This document shows, one piece after another, positions 8,362 to 16,936 of a DNA stretch of 64,000 nucleotides. Origin of the DNA: JBEKCP01 sp049509515 (GTDB taxonomy: Bacteria > Planctomycetota > Planctomycetia > Pirellulales > Thermoguttaceae); assembly GCA_049509515.1 (NCBI GenBank), contig JBEKZV010000041.1:1-64000 (forward strand), given 5' to 3'. Made by a program: the position numbers and the translations under genes. Each line of letters opens with the position of its first letter. The stretch's first letter is position 1. The notes under the pieces are model-generated. The model did not search any database. It was not told where the DNA came from and saw only the letters and a list, made by a program, of their open reading frames with translations.

Positions 8362-9903
8362 TCAGCCTTGCCACCCGCTGCCTGATTCTGCGTAAGCCGC
8401 ATCGCTATTGTCCACGATGGTCGGTGACGTGGTCACCGGCGGAACTTCCACGATCCGCACGGCGTTGGCGATCACGTCGCCGTCGGCGTTGTCGCCGAGC
8501 TTCACCACCAGGGTACCTGACGCCGCGGTATAGACCCCCAAGCTCTCCCAGCCTTGACCATCGATGGTCGCATCGCTCGGCGCGAACTGCTGGTTTAGGA
8601 GCGTTGTCGCCAGCGTCGTGCTCCCGTCCAGCACGGTATAGGGCGCGTTGTCGGCCCGGTTGGACGCCGCCGACCAGGCGGCGTAGACCTGGTACTGCGC
8701 GGTGGGATCGACCCCTGCGAATGTCCATGTGGCGGCGTCCGAGCCGTCGCCTGGCGTGTGATACCGGAATTGCCCCCCGTAGGCCGTTGCGTCCGAGTAT
8801 CCCAGCCACCCGCTACTGTTTTCCGCGTAGGCTGCGTCGCCGTCGGCAACCACGCTGGGCGGCGGCGGGGGCGGCGGCGGGGTCACGTTCACCAGACGGA
8901 TCGCGTTCGCTACGACGTAGCCGTCCGCGCCGGCGTCCGAAAGCTGAACCGAGAGGCTTCCACTCGTGGCTGTATACACGCCCAGGCTCTCCCAGCCTTG
9001 GCCGTCGATGGTGGCGTCACTGGGGGAGACCTGTTGGTTCAGCCGCACGGTTGCCAAGGACGTCGTGCCATACAGCACGGTGAAAGGCGAATTGTCGGCC
9101 CGGTTCGAGGCCGGCGACCACGTGGCGTACACCTGGTACTGCTGCGTCGGGTCGAGTGCCTGGAACGTCCACGCCGCGGTGTCGGCCCCCGAGCCCGGGG
9201 CGTGGTAACGGAAATCGCCCCCGTAGGATGCGGTGTCGCTCCACGTTAGCCAGCCGCTGCCCGATTCCGAATAAGCCGCGTCGCCGTTGTCAATAACGCT
9301 GGGCGGCGTCGTCACCGCCGGGACCTCCGCCACGCAGGCCGCATTGGCGATCACGTAGCCGTTGGCCGCATCGCCCAACTCGACGTTCAAGGTGCCGGTG
9401 CTCGCCCGGTAGACCCCTAGGCTTTCCCACGTCGTACCGTCGCCCGTGGCGTTCGCCGGGGCGAACTGCTGGTTCATCAACACGGTCGCCAGCGGCGTGG
9501 TGCCGTCCAAGACGGTAAAGGGCGAATCGCTCGACCGGTTCGTGCCCGCCGACCACGTTACGAAGACCTGGTACGATTTCGTCGGGTCCAACGAGCCGAA
9601 GCTCCACTGGGCCGTGGCGCCGTCGCTGCCGTCACCCCCGGCGTGGTAACGGAAATCGCCCCCGTAAGAATTGGCGTCGGTCGAGGTTTGCCACTTGCCA
9701 CCTGTCTCCGCATAGGCGGCGTCCTGGTTATCGACGATGGAGTGCTGGAGCGAGGAGAGGTCAATGTTCAACAAGACCCTGGACTCCAGGGCCTCAAGCG
9801 CGATCCTTCTGGGCCGCAGCAGCCGCTTGCGGTTGCGGCTCTTACGGCGAAAAGGATACAGCTTGGCGAACGTCTGCTGCCAACGGAGGAGCAAGGGACG
9901 CAC
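8362..9903 (-). CDS. N-terminal part of the giant Rhs protein: planctomycete leader plus golvesin-like repeats, ending at an in-frame TGA
   Basis: Start chosen at GTG 9903, which has AAAGGAG 7 nt upstream; a start further upstream at 9993 lacks this. The N-terminus is very basic (RRKSRNRKRLLRPRRIA) and runs into LEALESRVLLN, the leader motif common at the start of large exported planctomycete proteins. Three complete copies of a ~125-residue domain follow (each DAAY-E-G-W...YGG-FRYH...Y-V-WS--SNRADN-P-TVL-G...LNQQ...W-SLGVY...VIANA-R-V), then the beginning of a fourth. This pattern matches the golvesin C-terminal-like (xanthan-lyase accessory) domain, a presumed extracellular carbohydrate-binding module. 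A Pro run separates copies 2 and 3. The frame stops at TGA 8362-8364 inside GW-G-[stop]-NDAAS, where sister repeats read GWLTWSDTAS, then continues in frame into the 1876-8202 gene. Without the stop the product would be about 2675 residues. Confidence 0.8.
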   Translation of the reverse strand: MRPLLLRWQQTFAKLYPFRRKSRNRKRLLRPRRIALEALESRVLLNIDLSSLQHSIVDNQDAAYAETGGKWQTSTDANSYGGDFRYHAGGDGSDGATAQWSFGSLDPTKSYQVFVTWSAGTNRSSDSPFTVLDGTTPLATVLMNQQFAPANATGDGTTWESLGVYRASTGTLNVELGDAANGYVIANAACVAEVPAVTTPPSVIDNGDAAYSESGSGWLTWSDTASYGGDFRYHAPGSGADTAAWTFQALDPTQQYQVYATWSPASNRADNSPFTVLYGTTSLATVRLNQQVSPSDATIDGQGWESLGVYTATSGSLSVQLSDAGADGYVVANAIRLVNVTPPPPPPPPSVVADGDAAYAENSSGWLGYSDATAYGGQFRYHTPGDGSDAATWTFAGVDPTAQYQVYAAWSAASNRADNAPYTVLDGSTTLATTLLNQQFAPSDATIDGQGWESLGVYTAASGTLVVKLGDNADGDVIANAVRIVEVPPVTTSPTIVDNSDAAYAESGSGWQG

Positions 9904-10265
9904 GGCGATTCTCCTTTCGGCTTTGATCGCCGACCGGCGACAAAGGATCGCACCTATAGCGGCCACACGAAACAGGCGAGGCCCTACCGGCAAGCGTTAC
10001 CCGCAAGATGCCGAACCCGGTGCAAAGTCAGAAAGCAGAAAGGCTCGGCCACCGTGAGTCTCCATCGTAGGAGGGACGACGCCGTCCCTCCCGAAAAAGA
10101 GCGCACTCAAAGTCAATCCGGCGATGAGATTCCCGGCTTATAGCACCGCTAGAGAGTCTGTCAAGAGGGTGAACGGTTAGTTCTTGGTGTTTGGCATGAA
10201 TATGCCATCGACTTGGTAAGCGCTCTCGCTAAGTCGGGGGATATTTGCCAGGAGCAGCCGTCATA

Positions 10266-10712
10266 ATGTGTCTTCCAGTTGCGATCTTGATTCCTCAGCG
10301 TGCGCAGATCCGGATCGACAACACGAAGGCCAGCCCGCTTTACGCCAATTTGTGCCGCGTGACGGGCACGCCGGAGGAACTCATCATCAACTTCGGCCTC
10401 AACCCGCAGCCGTTCGGCGTTCCGGTCGAGGCCATCGCCATCACCCAGCGGATCGCGATGAACTTCTACACGGCCGAGCGGATGCGCCACGCCCTGATGA
10501 CGACCCTCCAACGGCACGAGGCGACCTTTGGAGTGCTGGAGACCGACGTCCAGCGCCGCGTCCAGCCCCAGAGCGTCCGGCAGGGGCAGGTGGCAGCAGG
10601 ATACGGCAACGTGGAGCGGGCGATAGACCGCCTCGGCCGTGCGTACCGGGCGGGGGTTACCGCGGGGGTCCCGATCATCATGGCCGGCGACCACCAGCGG
10701 GCCGGCCGATAG
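10266..10712 (+). CDS. DUF3467 family protein
   Basis: A 148-residue soluble protein. Residues 17-103 carry the DUF3467 pattern: RIDNTKASPLYANLCRV, TGTPEELIINFGLNPQP, QRIAMNFYTAERM, and the terminal TLQRHEATFGVLETDV. DUF3467 is a small domain of unknown function, frequent in planctomycetes. The ~45 residues after the domain (residues 104-148) are not conserved in my recollection and may be species-specific. ATG 10266 was preferred over a TTG at 10245; a GGAG lies 11 nt before the ATG. It is divergent from the Rhs gene (start 9903), with ~360 bp between. No operon partner is visible downstream, where the next 800 bp hold no gene. Function unknown; family assignment is confident. Confidence 0.85.
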   Translation: MCLPVAILIPQRAQIRIDNTKASPLYANLCRVTGTPEELIINFGLNPQPFGVPVEAIAITQRIAMNFYTAERMRHALMTTLQRHEATFGVLETDVQRRVQPQSVRQGQVAAGYGNVERAIDRLGRAYRAGVTAGVPIIMAGDHQRAGR

Positions 10713-11044
10713 TGTCTCGCCTGCTCTACACCGCGGGCCCGCCGACGCTGGCGGGAGGCCCGGGGGCTGGTGGGGGCGAGCCTGCCCATGCCCGAGGAAC
10801 CCGCCGAAGAAGCCACAGAAACGCCGTAGGGGCCCCAGGACCAACCGGGGATGCCACCCTGGCCCGCTTCTTCCGAGGTAGCCGGGCCGGCGCCTCGACC
10901 CAGGGGTCAGGGGGCGAGCCGCAGCCACGCCTCGACGTGACACCGCTGGCGCCCGGCTGTGACCTCCGGTCAGCCCCTCGACGTGGCCGCCCAAACCACC
11001 GAGATCATGTCCCCCACCCGCTCCGCGGGGTGTCTTGGCAGGCA

Positions 11045-11098
11045 GTGTACAACGGTTGTACGTACAACCGGGACCCCCATTTTTACACCTTTGTACAC
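11045..11098. promoter_or_regulatory. cluster of TGTAC motifs with a perfect 16-bp palindrome, operator-like
   Basis: GGTTGTACGTACAACC at 11054-11069 is a perfect 16-bp palindrome. It is nested in a wider inverted pair, GTGTACAA at 11045-11052 and TTGTACAC at 11091-11098. The clustering of four TGTAC cores in 54 bp suggests a dimeric repressor site or a recombinase/integrase arm site rather than chance. It lies in a gene-free stretch (10713-11536) close to a truncated tRNA gene. No adjacent gene makes the regulated target obvious. Function is inference. Confidence 0.35.
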
Positions 11099-11189
11099 GT
11101 GAACGAGCGACAGCGGGACAGGTGAAGAAAAGCCCTGAAAACAAGCCTCTTCCCGCATTTTTCAGGTAGTATACAGAATCGCCGGACTT

Positions 11190-11231
11190 GCATTAGCAAA
11201 CCCGCGCATTCGACCACTCTGCCACCTCTCC
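11190..11231 (-). pseudogene. truncated tRNA-Ser (anticodon GCT), 5' half only
   Basis: On the minus strand from 11231, GGAGAGGTGGCAGAGTGG reads as a standard tRNA-Ser acceptor/D-arm start. TCGAATGC follows, then the anticodon loop TTGCTAA with anticodon GCT at 11197-11195. The 5' side of the anticodon stem is CGGGT, but the 3' side is TGCAA and cannot pair. No variable arm, T-arm (GTTCGAATC) or acceptor 3' strand follows. The tRNA is therefore broken exactly at the anticodon loop, a place where tyrosine integrases often cross over. The rest of the 10713-11536 stretch holds no recognisable gene, apart from the operator-like palindrome. Confidence 0.6.
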
Positions 11232-11536
11232 GAACCCCGTCTTTCTCGGGGATATTGACGTTTCGGGGGGCCAAGGTGCGATCAGGTCCGAAACGTCTGA
11301 CACCTGACACCCAAGATCCCCAAGGAAACGTCACTGTCTAAGCCTACCCGAAAACCGGCCCCAGTCAAGAAGCCCCGCCTGGACTTCCCTCGTTTCCCCC
11401 ATGCCGCCGGCAGGTGGGCCGCGAAGGTACGGGGCAAGCTGCTCTGCTTCGGCAAGGCGCCAACTGGAAGGTCGCGAGCCACTTTGCTAACATGGGGAGA
11501 CTATTGCTGCCCGGAGCGCATCCGAGCGGAGTCGCA

Positions 11537-12460
11537 ATGAGAAATGTCGGCAACAAACCGAGATTCCCCACTCCGGAAGAGTTGGAGCGGTACGTACCGT
11601 ACCTCTTCCTGGTCGCCTGGGGCATCTGTGGGGCAGCGGTCTTTGCGGGCGTGCTGGTCTCAGAGGGCCTGCCCGGCGACCAGGACCGGGCCGTCGCACG
11701 CGGTGCTCACTATGCGCTGGCAGGGACAGTTTTCGGCTTCCTTGCCGCCGGCGTTGTGGTGAGTGTGCTGTCGGTGGCGCATTGCTGCACATGGAGACTG
11801 CTGGGGAACAAGGACCTCCCGGCGGGCTGCCGTCACGGTTTGACCGAGAGGCGATTGCGACTCCTGTACCTGGGGTTCCTGTTGGCTGCCGCGGCCGCGC
11901 TGGGTATTGATTGCAGTCTGGCCCAATGGTGCGTGGCCCAGAAGTGTCCACGATTTCTGCACGACGTTCTGGAACCGTTCGCCGTATTTGGAGAAGCCGC
12001 AGGGGCGTTCGTGGTGCTGCTTGCGATCCACCAGCTCGATCCGTCCCGCCGCCGGCGGCTGCGGTGGGTGCTGGCCTGCGTGCTGATTTCGGCAATGGCG
12101 GCAAACGGCGCGAAGATGCTCCTTGCGCGGACCCGCCCGCAGACCTTCGATTTTCACCACGGCGTCCGCGCGACCTTTGGCCGGTGGCTGCCCGTGAAGG
12201 ATGTCCGCCAGAGCCTTCCTTCCGGCCACGTCGCCACGGCCGCCGGCCTGGCACTCTCGCTCATGGCGCTCTATCCCAGGGGCCGCCGGCTGTTCCTGCT
12301 CTTGGCCGTACTGGTTGCCTGCCAACGGATCGAGAGTGGCAGGCACTTCCCCAGCGACGTCCTGTGCAGCGCGGGAGTGAGCTGCCTCGCGGTGGCGTGC
12401 TGCCTGAGGCTCGACCGTTGGTTTTCCGGGCCTCCTGACGCGGAAATCGGGCAGGGCTAG
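11537..12460 (+). CDS. PAP2-family membrane phosphatase
   Basis: A 307-residue integral membrane protein with about six hydrophobic segments. The three phosphatase signatures are all present in the C-terminal half: KMLLARTRP (K-x6-RP), SLPSGHVAT (PSGH) and RIESGRHFPSD (R-x5-H-x3-D). These build the histidine-nucleophile site of PAP2 enzymes, which remove phosphate from lipid phosphates such as phosphatidic acid, undecaprenyl pyrophosphate or phosphatidylglycerophosphate. The substrate cannot be told from sequence. Start at ATG 11537, which has GGAG 5 nt upstream; an earlier ATG at 11492 has no such site and adds a non-hydrophobic tail. The N-terminal half, with four membrane spans before the catalytic core, is longer than in minimal PAP2 enzymes. 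It stands alone, with no co-directional partner within 110 bp. Confidence 0.85.
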   Translation: MRNVGNKPRFPTPEELERYVPYLFLVAWGICGAAVFAGVLVSEGLPGDQDRAVARGAHYALAGTVFGFLAAGVVVSVLSVAHCCTWRLLGNKDLPAGCRHGLTERRLRLLYLGFLLAAAAALGIDCSLAQWCVAQKCPRFLHDVLEPFAVFGEAAGAFVVLLAIHQLDPSRRRRLRWVLACVLISAMAANGAKMLLARTRPQTFDFHHGVRATFGRWLPVKDVRQSLPSGHVATAAGLALSLMALYPRGRRLFLLLAVLVACQRIESGRHFPSDVLCSAGVSCLAVACCLRLDRWFSGPPDAEIGQG

Positions 12461-12574
12461 CCGGGGCAGGATAGAATAATACAAACTGCGGTGATGACCA
12501 GCCACCGCACCTGATATACAAGCCACCGCACCTGATGCACGAGCCATCGCACTTAATCAAAAGGGGTCGGTTCC

Positions 12575-13465
12575 ATGCCCATGTACCTCCCGCCCATCTC
12601 GCGGCGTCAATTCCTGGCCGGATCGCTGGCGGCCGGGGCCCGTTTGCTCTTGCCGCCGGCGGCGTGGGCCGCCCAACGGGCGGTCAACCCTAGCCGTTGG
12701 GTGCTGCTGTCCGACACGCACGTCTGGGAGCGGCGCGAGGGCGTGTACCGCGGCACGAAGCCGGCGGCGAACCTGGCCCAGGCCGTCCGGGAGATCCTGG
12801 CGCTGGACCCGCGGCCCGCCGGCATCCTGCACGTCGGCGACTCCGCCTACCAGGAGGGCCGCGCGGCCGACTACGCCATGCTGCGGGAACTGATCGCGCC
12901 CGTCCGCGCCGCCGGGATCCCGATGCACATCATCTTGGGCAACCACGACCAGCGGGCGAACTTTCGGGCCGCCTTTCCCAAGGCCAAGTCGCCGCCGGAC
13001 TGCGACCGCCAGGTAGCGGTGGTCCCGGGGCGGGAGGCCAACTGGTTCCTGCTCGATTCGCTCGACAAGACGAATGCTACGCCCGGGCGGCTCGGAAAGC
13101 CGCAGTTGGACTGGCTGGCCCGGGCCCTGGACGCCCGGCCCGAGAAGCCGGCGATCCTCCTGGCGCACCACGACCTGGGCAGTTCCCGCGGGTTGCAGGA
13201 CACGGCGGGACTGTTGGAGGTGGTTGCGGCCCGCAAGCACGTGAAGGCGTACTTCTTCGGCCACACCCACGCCTGGGGCGTCGGGAACCTGAAGGACCTC
13301 GACCTGGTGAACGTTCCCACCACCGCGTGGACCTTCGATCCCTTCCAGCCGCGCGGCTGGGTGGACGTTGCACTCGGCGAGCGAGGCGCCGCGCTGGTGC
13401 TCCAGTCGCTCGACCCCAAGCATTCCAAGCACGGCCAGCGGGTCGAGCTGAAATGGAAGGCGTGA
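12575..13465 (+). CDS. Tat-exported metallophosphoesterase
   Basis: A 296-residue protein. Residues 9-33 form a twin-arginine signal (SRRQFLAGSLAAG followed by a hydrophobic stretch and PAAWAA), so it should be exported folded to the periplasm. The calcineurin-like metal ligands appear in order: LLSDTHVW (D-x-H), HVGDSAY (GD), ILGNHDQR (GNHD), LLAHHDLG (H) and FFGHTHAW (GHxH). The dinuclear site is therefore complete. Related proteins act on cyclic nucleotides, phosphodiesters or phosphomonoesters; the substrate here is not assignable. The gene follows the PAP2 phosphatase by 114 bp on the same strand, in a spacer with three near-copies of 'ACCGCACCTGAT'-like text. That may mark a phosphate- or phospholipid-scavenging pair, but the link is weak. 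Confidence 0.85.
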   Translation: MPMYLPPISRRQFLAGSLAAGARLLLPPAAWAAQRAVNPSRWVLLSDTHVWERREGVYRGTKPAANLAQAVREILALDPRPAGILHVGDSAYQEGRAADYAMLRELIAPVRAAGIPMHIILGNHDQRANFRAAFPKAKSPPDCDRQVAVVPGREANWFLLDSLDKTNATPGRLGKPQLDWLARALDARPEKPAILLAHHDLGSSRGLQDTAGLLEVVAARKHVKAYFFGHTHAWGVGNLKDLDLVNVPTTAWTFDPFQPRGWVDVALGERGAALVLQSLDPKHSKHGQRVELKWKA

Positions 13466-14109
13466 GCGGTGGGCGGATTGTGCTCCAATGTAGTCCGCAC
13501 ACGCCGTGTGCGGAGGGACGGCGCGCCGACCATGCTGCGCGCGGTGCCCGGCGCCGGCTACTCTTCTTGCGACACGTATTGATTCGCTGGCCCCAATGAC
13601 TAACGTCGCTATGACCCCGGCGCATCGTCGTTTTTGGTCTTCGTTTTGGGGAGCGTTCTGAACCTGGCATCGGGCGTGTTTTTCGCTGGACGTCTGCCGC
13701 GGTCGCATGGGCCGCGATGGGTTTTTGGTCTTAGTTTTCAAAGATTTCCAGAAATGCCCCCTCGACTGGGGCAGGTCTCGCATCAGCCGAGTTCGAGATT
13801 CGCAAGAAAATCCCCTCGGTTGGGGAGTCTTCTTTCACCGGCTTGTCAAAGAACACTGCCGCGTGCTCTCTCCCGAGAGAGGCTCCGGCCACTGGACATT
13901 AGCACATCGCCTGGCCCGATTTCAAGCCCCGCAGACGGGGGTCGTTAACAGAGCAGAACGGCCCTGTTGCCGAACAGCGTTCTGGCGACTGTGGCTCCCA
14001 ACGGCGCTCTGGTCGCTATGACTCCGTTGATTCTACCAGGGTTGTGCCGGCGGAGCCGCTGGCAAAGCGTCCCGCACTGCGGCCCGCTCGTGTTGGCCGC
14101 TCGATGGGT
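13466..14109. other. 644-bp gene-free stretch with two short repeats
   Basis: No coding region is supported here. 13492-13514 holds a palindrome around CACACGCCGTGTG, the same core as the hairpins at 39009-39075 and 54860-54915. 13528-13552 holds a copy of the GACCATGCT-CGC-CGGTGCCCG element that also occurs at 24939-24962, 48160-48200, 51110-51140 and 54290-54313. Two imperfect copies of TTTTTGGTCTT-GTTTT lie at about 13631 and 13722. The 3' ends of the flanking genes converge on this stretch, so no promoter is needed. Confidence 0.5.
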
Positions 14110-15354
14110 TCACGGGGCGCCTCCTCGCGGGTGGGCAGGTTTCGGCGGCCGAGAAAGCTCACAAAGCACCCCCACGGAAAGCCACGCCCGAGCGATAGGC
14201 TTGCGGAGCTGCCGGTAGACCTCGTCCAAACGCCGACCTTCCCGCTTCGCCGCCAGTGCCGCGCCGATCGCCTGGACATCGCCCGAAGCGAATACCGTTG
14301 CGAGCCCATCCTGGTTCTGTTCCGCCGCTTCAAGAATCTTGCCGATTATCTCGTAGTGTCCCAGTTGGATCAGCGCATAAATCACAATCGGCTTTCCGAA
14401 GAGAGTGGAAACGTCCACCAGGTCGCCGGCCATCGCCTTCAGGGCCTCCTCGCCGGCATTCTCCGCCTGGGCGGGTCTTCCGGCCTCGGAGAAGGCGACC
14501 GCCAGGATCGCGAATCCAGTCGCCCGCTCCAGGCCCTTTGGCAACCCCTTAAGTTGTGCGAGCGTTTTTTCCGCTCCGTTGGCGACCGCCTTTTCGTCTT
14601 TCCTGTACGCGGCCGCCAGGGTCAATGCTGCTTGCGTCTTCCATGGCTCGTCGCCGCTGAAGAGAGACAGTGCTGCGATTCGGCCGGACAGGAACGCTGA
14701 GGGGATCTGTTCGGGAGAGAAAAACTCGTGACGCTCCGCAGCCGCGATGGTCGCACGGGCCTCCCGTTGCAAATACTCGTCACGTATCAATTCGGCAGTC
14801 GCTGCCGCCGATTTACCCTCCCCAGCTCTCGCCTGTGCTTCGGCAATCGTCCTGCGGGCGCGATCGAGGGAATACTGGTCCGCGAGACCCTCGATCACGC
14901 GTTGTGCCATAGCCACGTTTCCCTGCTGTGCCTGCCGGATCGCGACCAAAGCTTGGCCGGAGTCACGAGACCGGCTTCCCTTGGGCAAGCCGTCGAGGGT
15001 TTGCAGGGCCCCGGCGACATCGCCGTGGGCAGACTGGGCGGCGGCGATGAGCACGGTCGCTCCCAAACGTTTGGACTCCGGCAGGTTTTCCCTGAGGGCT
15101 TTTGCGCGCTTAGTCTGCCCTGCTTCTGCTAATTCTATCACCAGAAACTGGCGGTCACCCTCGTCAGTTAACTGGTCCATTTGTTCGAGCAACCGATCCG
15201 TCCAAATCTGCCGCCGGGCTGCGGCATCATCAGCGTTGCCGGCGATTGAAAGCCCTGGCCGTACCAGCCCAGCGAGGGTGGCTACGCAGAATAGGAGCAA
15301 GGAACAGTCTCGGACGATCGGTCTGGCGTCCAAAACGGCATCACATCTGGCCAT
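14110..15354 (-). CDS. secreted helical-repeat (TPR-like) protein of unknown function
   Basis: A 414-residue protein. The N-terminus has a hydrophobic segment (about residues 16-36, CSLLLFCVATLAGL) followed by LSIAGNA, consistent with a cleavable signal peptide. The body is Ala-rich alpha-helical pairs of ~35 residues: AEAGQTKRAKALRE, AQSAHGDVAGALQTLDGL, RQAQQGNVAMAQRVIEGL, EAQARAGEGKSAAATAEL, AFSEAGRPAQAENAGEEAL. This looks like degenerate tetratricopeptide/Sel1-type scaffolding used for protein binding. No enzymatic motif is visible. The final ~30 residues (ELSRPPKPAHPRGGAP) are Pro-rich and may be a tail. It is separated by ~200 bp from the EF-hand protein gene on the same strand, which could belong to the same transcript. 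Confidence 0.6.
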   Translation of the reverse strand: MARCDAVLDARPIVRDCSLLLFCVATLAGLVRPGLSIAGNADDAAARRQIWTDRLLEQMDQLTDEGDRQFLVIELAEAGQTKRAKALRENLPESKRLGATVLIAAAQSAHGDVAGALQTLDGLPKGSRSRDSGQALVAIRQAQQGNVAMAQRVIEGLADQYSLDRARRTIAEAQARAGEGKSAAATAELIRDEYLQREARATIAAAERHEFFSPEQIPSAFLSGRIAALSLFSGDEPWKTQAALTLAAAYRKDEKAVANGAEKTLAQLKGLPKGLERATGFAILAVAFSEAGRPAQAENAGEEALKAMAGDLVDVSTLFGKPIVIYALIQLGHYEIIGKILEAAEQNQDGLATVFASGDVQAIGAALAAKREGRRLDEVYRQLRKPIARAWLSVGVLCELSRPPKPAHPRGGAP

Positions 15355-15556
15355 GATGATTCTTCCAGCAACGATCGCCTGCTAGGCGGCATGGCGGTCG
15401 CCGCCCGTTCCCTTGGGGCCAGTATTGCATTGCGGATTAGTCTACCATACTTCCATCCCAGTTGCGGCGACGCAACATCAATTACGCGGCACGCGCGACG
15501 GAGTGGCGCCGTGTGCCGCGAATTGAATCCCAAGAAGTCTCGGCGCAGGCCGCTGC

Positions 15557-16549
15557 TCACCGCGGCGGTGGGGCCGCCTGGCGGGACTCGACCTTAAGGA
15601 CCTCGGCGGCCGTGATGATGCCGTCGTGGTTCAGGTCGTAGCGGTCGAATAGGGCCGCCGTCTCGGGGGTCCAGTCGGTGGCGAACTCGGCCATCGTGAT
15701 CTGGCCGGTGCCGTGGACGTCTTTGGCCAGGAACCAGGCGGGCAGGCCCTTGGGAAGCCGTTCGGTGGCGGTGAGGAACCGGCCGGAGCGCGGCTTGATC
15801 GGAGCGGCACTTGCGGCAGGCGTCGCCGCAGCAGGGCCGGCCGGGGCGGGAGCCGGTGCGGTACCGGGTGGGCCCGGGGGCGGCGCGGCGCCGGGTGGGC
15901 CCGGCGCGACGGCGGTCGCCGCAGGTGTCGCGGCCGGCGCGGCGGCGGCCGGCTGCGGTGTGACCGCGGCAACCGGCGCGGGCGTCAGGGCCGGGGGCGA
16001 TCCAAAACCGGGGGGGGCTCCCGGCGGCCTGAATCCGGCAGCCGGTGCGGCGCTGGCATCGCCGAACCCGGGCGCCTTGGGCCCCGTGGGGCCGGCCGGC
16101 GCTGTGCCGGCGGCCGGCGGTGTGCCGGCCTGGCTCATCTGGGCCTGTAAGGACTTCGCCATCGCGTCGCGGATCGTGCTCAGCGGGATGGGGTAATTGG
16201 GCTGCACGCCGACCCGCGACAGCATCCCCTCGATGAACTGCTTGCGGCCGCCGCTAACCTCGTCGGCGTCCAACATGCCGTTGTGGTTGGTGTCGAGCTG
16301 CTTGAGGAAGTCGTCCATCCGCGACAGCCGCTGCTGCATCTGCTCCTGGGTCATGGGGCCCTGGGAGCCGAATCGCCCCCCGCCTCGCGAGCCGTCGCGC
16401 GACCTCCCGCCGCCGGGCGGCCCGTCGCGCGGCGGTCTATCGCCGAACGGCCCTTGCCCGACCGCCACGTCGGCCGCCAACGCCAGGAAGACTGCCAGTG
16501 CGCAGCCGAGGAGCAGCTTGGGCAGCGAGCCCGTGCGTGTCTTGTCCAT
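15557..16549 (-). CDS. secreted EF-hand protein with a Pro/Ala/Gly-rich middle
   Basis: A 330-residue protein. The start is ATG 16549 (MDKTRTGS), where a signal peptide begins (KLLLGCALAVFLALAADVAVG); longer frames upstream only read through an interspersed repeat. After a Gly/Arg/Asp-rich segment there is an EF-hand (DTNHNGMLDADE, about residues 97-108), a second helix pair, then ~120 residues of Pro-Ala-Gly low complexity. The C-terminal part has another EF-hand-like DVHGTGQITMAEF and a clear loop DLNHDGIITAAE. Several loops keep the D-x-D/N-x-D/N-G-x-I/L-x3-E pattern, so calcium binding is likely. Such EF-hand proteins are abundant in planctomycetes and presumed extracellular. The target is unknown. 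Directly upstream is a palindromic repeat cluster (16551-16645). Confidence 0.75.
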   Translation of the reverse strand: MDKTRTGSLPKLLLGCALAVFLALAADVAVGQGPFGDRPPRDGPPGGGRSRDGSRGGGRFGSQGPMTQEQMQQRLSRMDDFLKQLDTNHNGMLDADEVSGGRKQFIEGMLSRVGVQPNYPIPLSTIRDAMAKSLQAQMSQAGTPPAAGTAPAGPTGPKAPGFGDASAAPAAGFRPPGAPPGFGSPPALTPAPVAAVTPQPAAAAPAATPAATAVAPGPPGAAPPPGPPGTAPAPAPAGPAAATPAASAAPIKPRSGRFLTATERLPKGLPAWFLAKDVHGTGQITMAEFATDWTPETAALFDRYDLNHDGIITAAEVLKVESRQAAPPPR

Positions 16550-16550
16550 G

Positions 16551-16645
16551 CCCTCACCCCCTACCCCTCTCCCAAAGGGAGAGGGGAGATGTTTCCCTGG
16601 CCCTCGCCCGACCAACCTTCGGTGGGTGCCCGGAGAGGGGAGATA
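16551..16645. repeat. interspersed palindromic repeat (CCCTCTCCC-GGGAGAGGG family)
   Basis: CCCTCACCCCCTACCCCTCT followed by CCC-AAA-GGGAGAGGGG forms a short hairpin. A second arm, CCCGGAGAGGGGAGA, sits at 16629-16643. The family recurs at 20012-20094, 43431-43550, 48141-48291 and 51031-51168. This copy lies upstream of both divergent genes (EF-hand, gspE). The remaining divergent spacer to 16936 also contains half of the GGGGACTGTCCC element at 16893-16904. Confidence 0.75.
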
Positions 16646-16936
16646 TTCGCAAGCGTCCGGCTTGAACGCGGCCGAAACCCCAACCGGGGGCTTCGGACCG
16701 CCCGCAAGCCCCATTATACCCCCACTCCGGCATATTTCCAAGGGCTACGGAGACTTTCGTTTTGCTGCCGGGTTAAGTATCATATAGGATGAATGTGTCC
16801 GCAACCCGCGGCACAGGCTTGTTCGCCCGATCTTGAAGCGGCTTAACCCTAAGCACGCCAATCAGTTGTCCGTTCAAGATCAGTGCCGAGTGGGGACTGT
16901 CCCCTCCTTTGCTTCACCCGATCGCGCTGGCTGGCT

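Noticed and set aside
8362..8364. Selenocysteine at the in-frame TGA of the Rhs gene
   Set aside because: The sister repeats have Trp, not Cys, at this position. No SECIS-like hairpin is evident immediately downstream, and a one-base change from TGG explains the codon.
10713..11125. Open frame continuing after the DUF3467 gene
   Set aside because: It begins inside the DUF3467 gene in another frame, has no domain, and is Gly/Arg/Pro-rich as expected for random GC-rich sequence.
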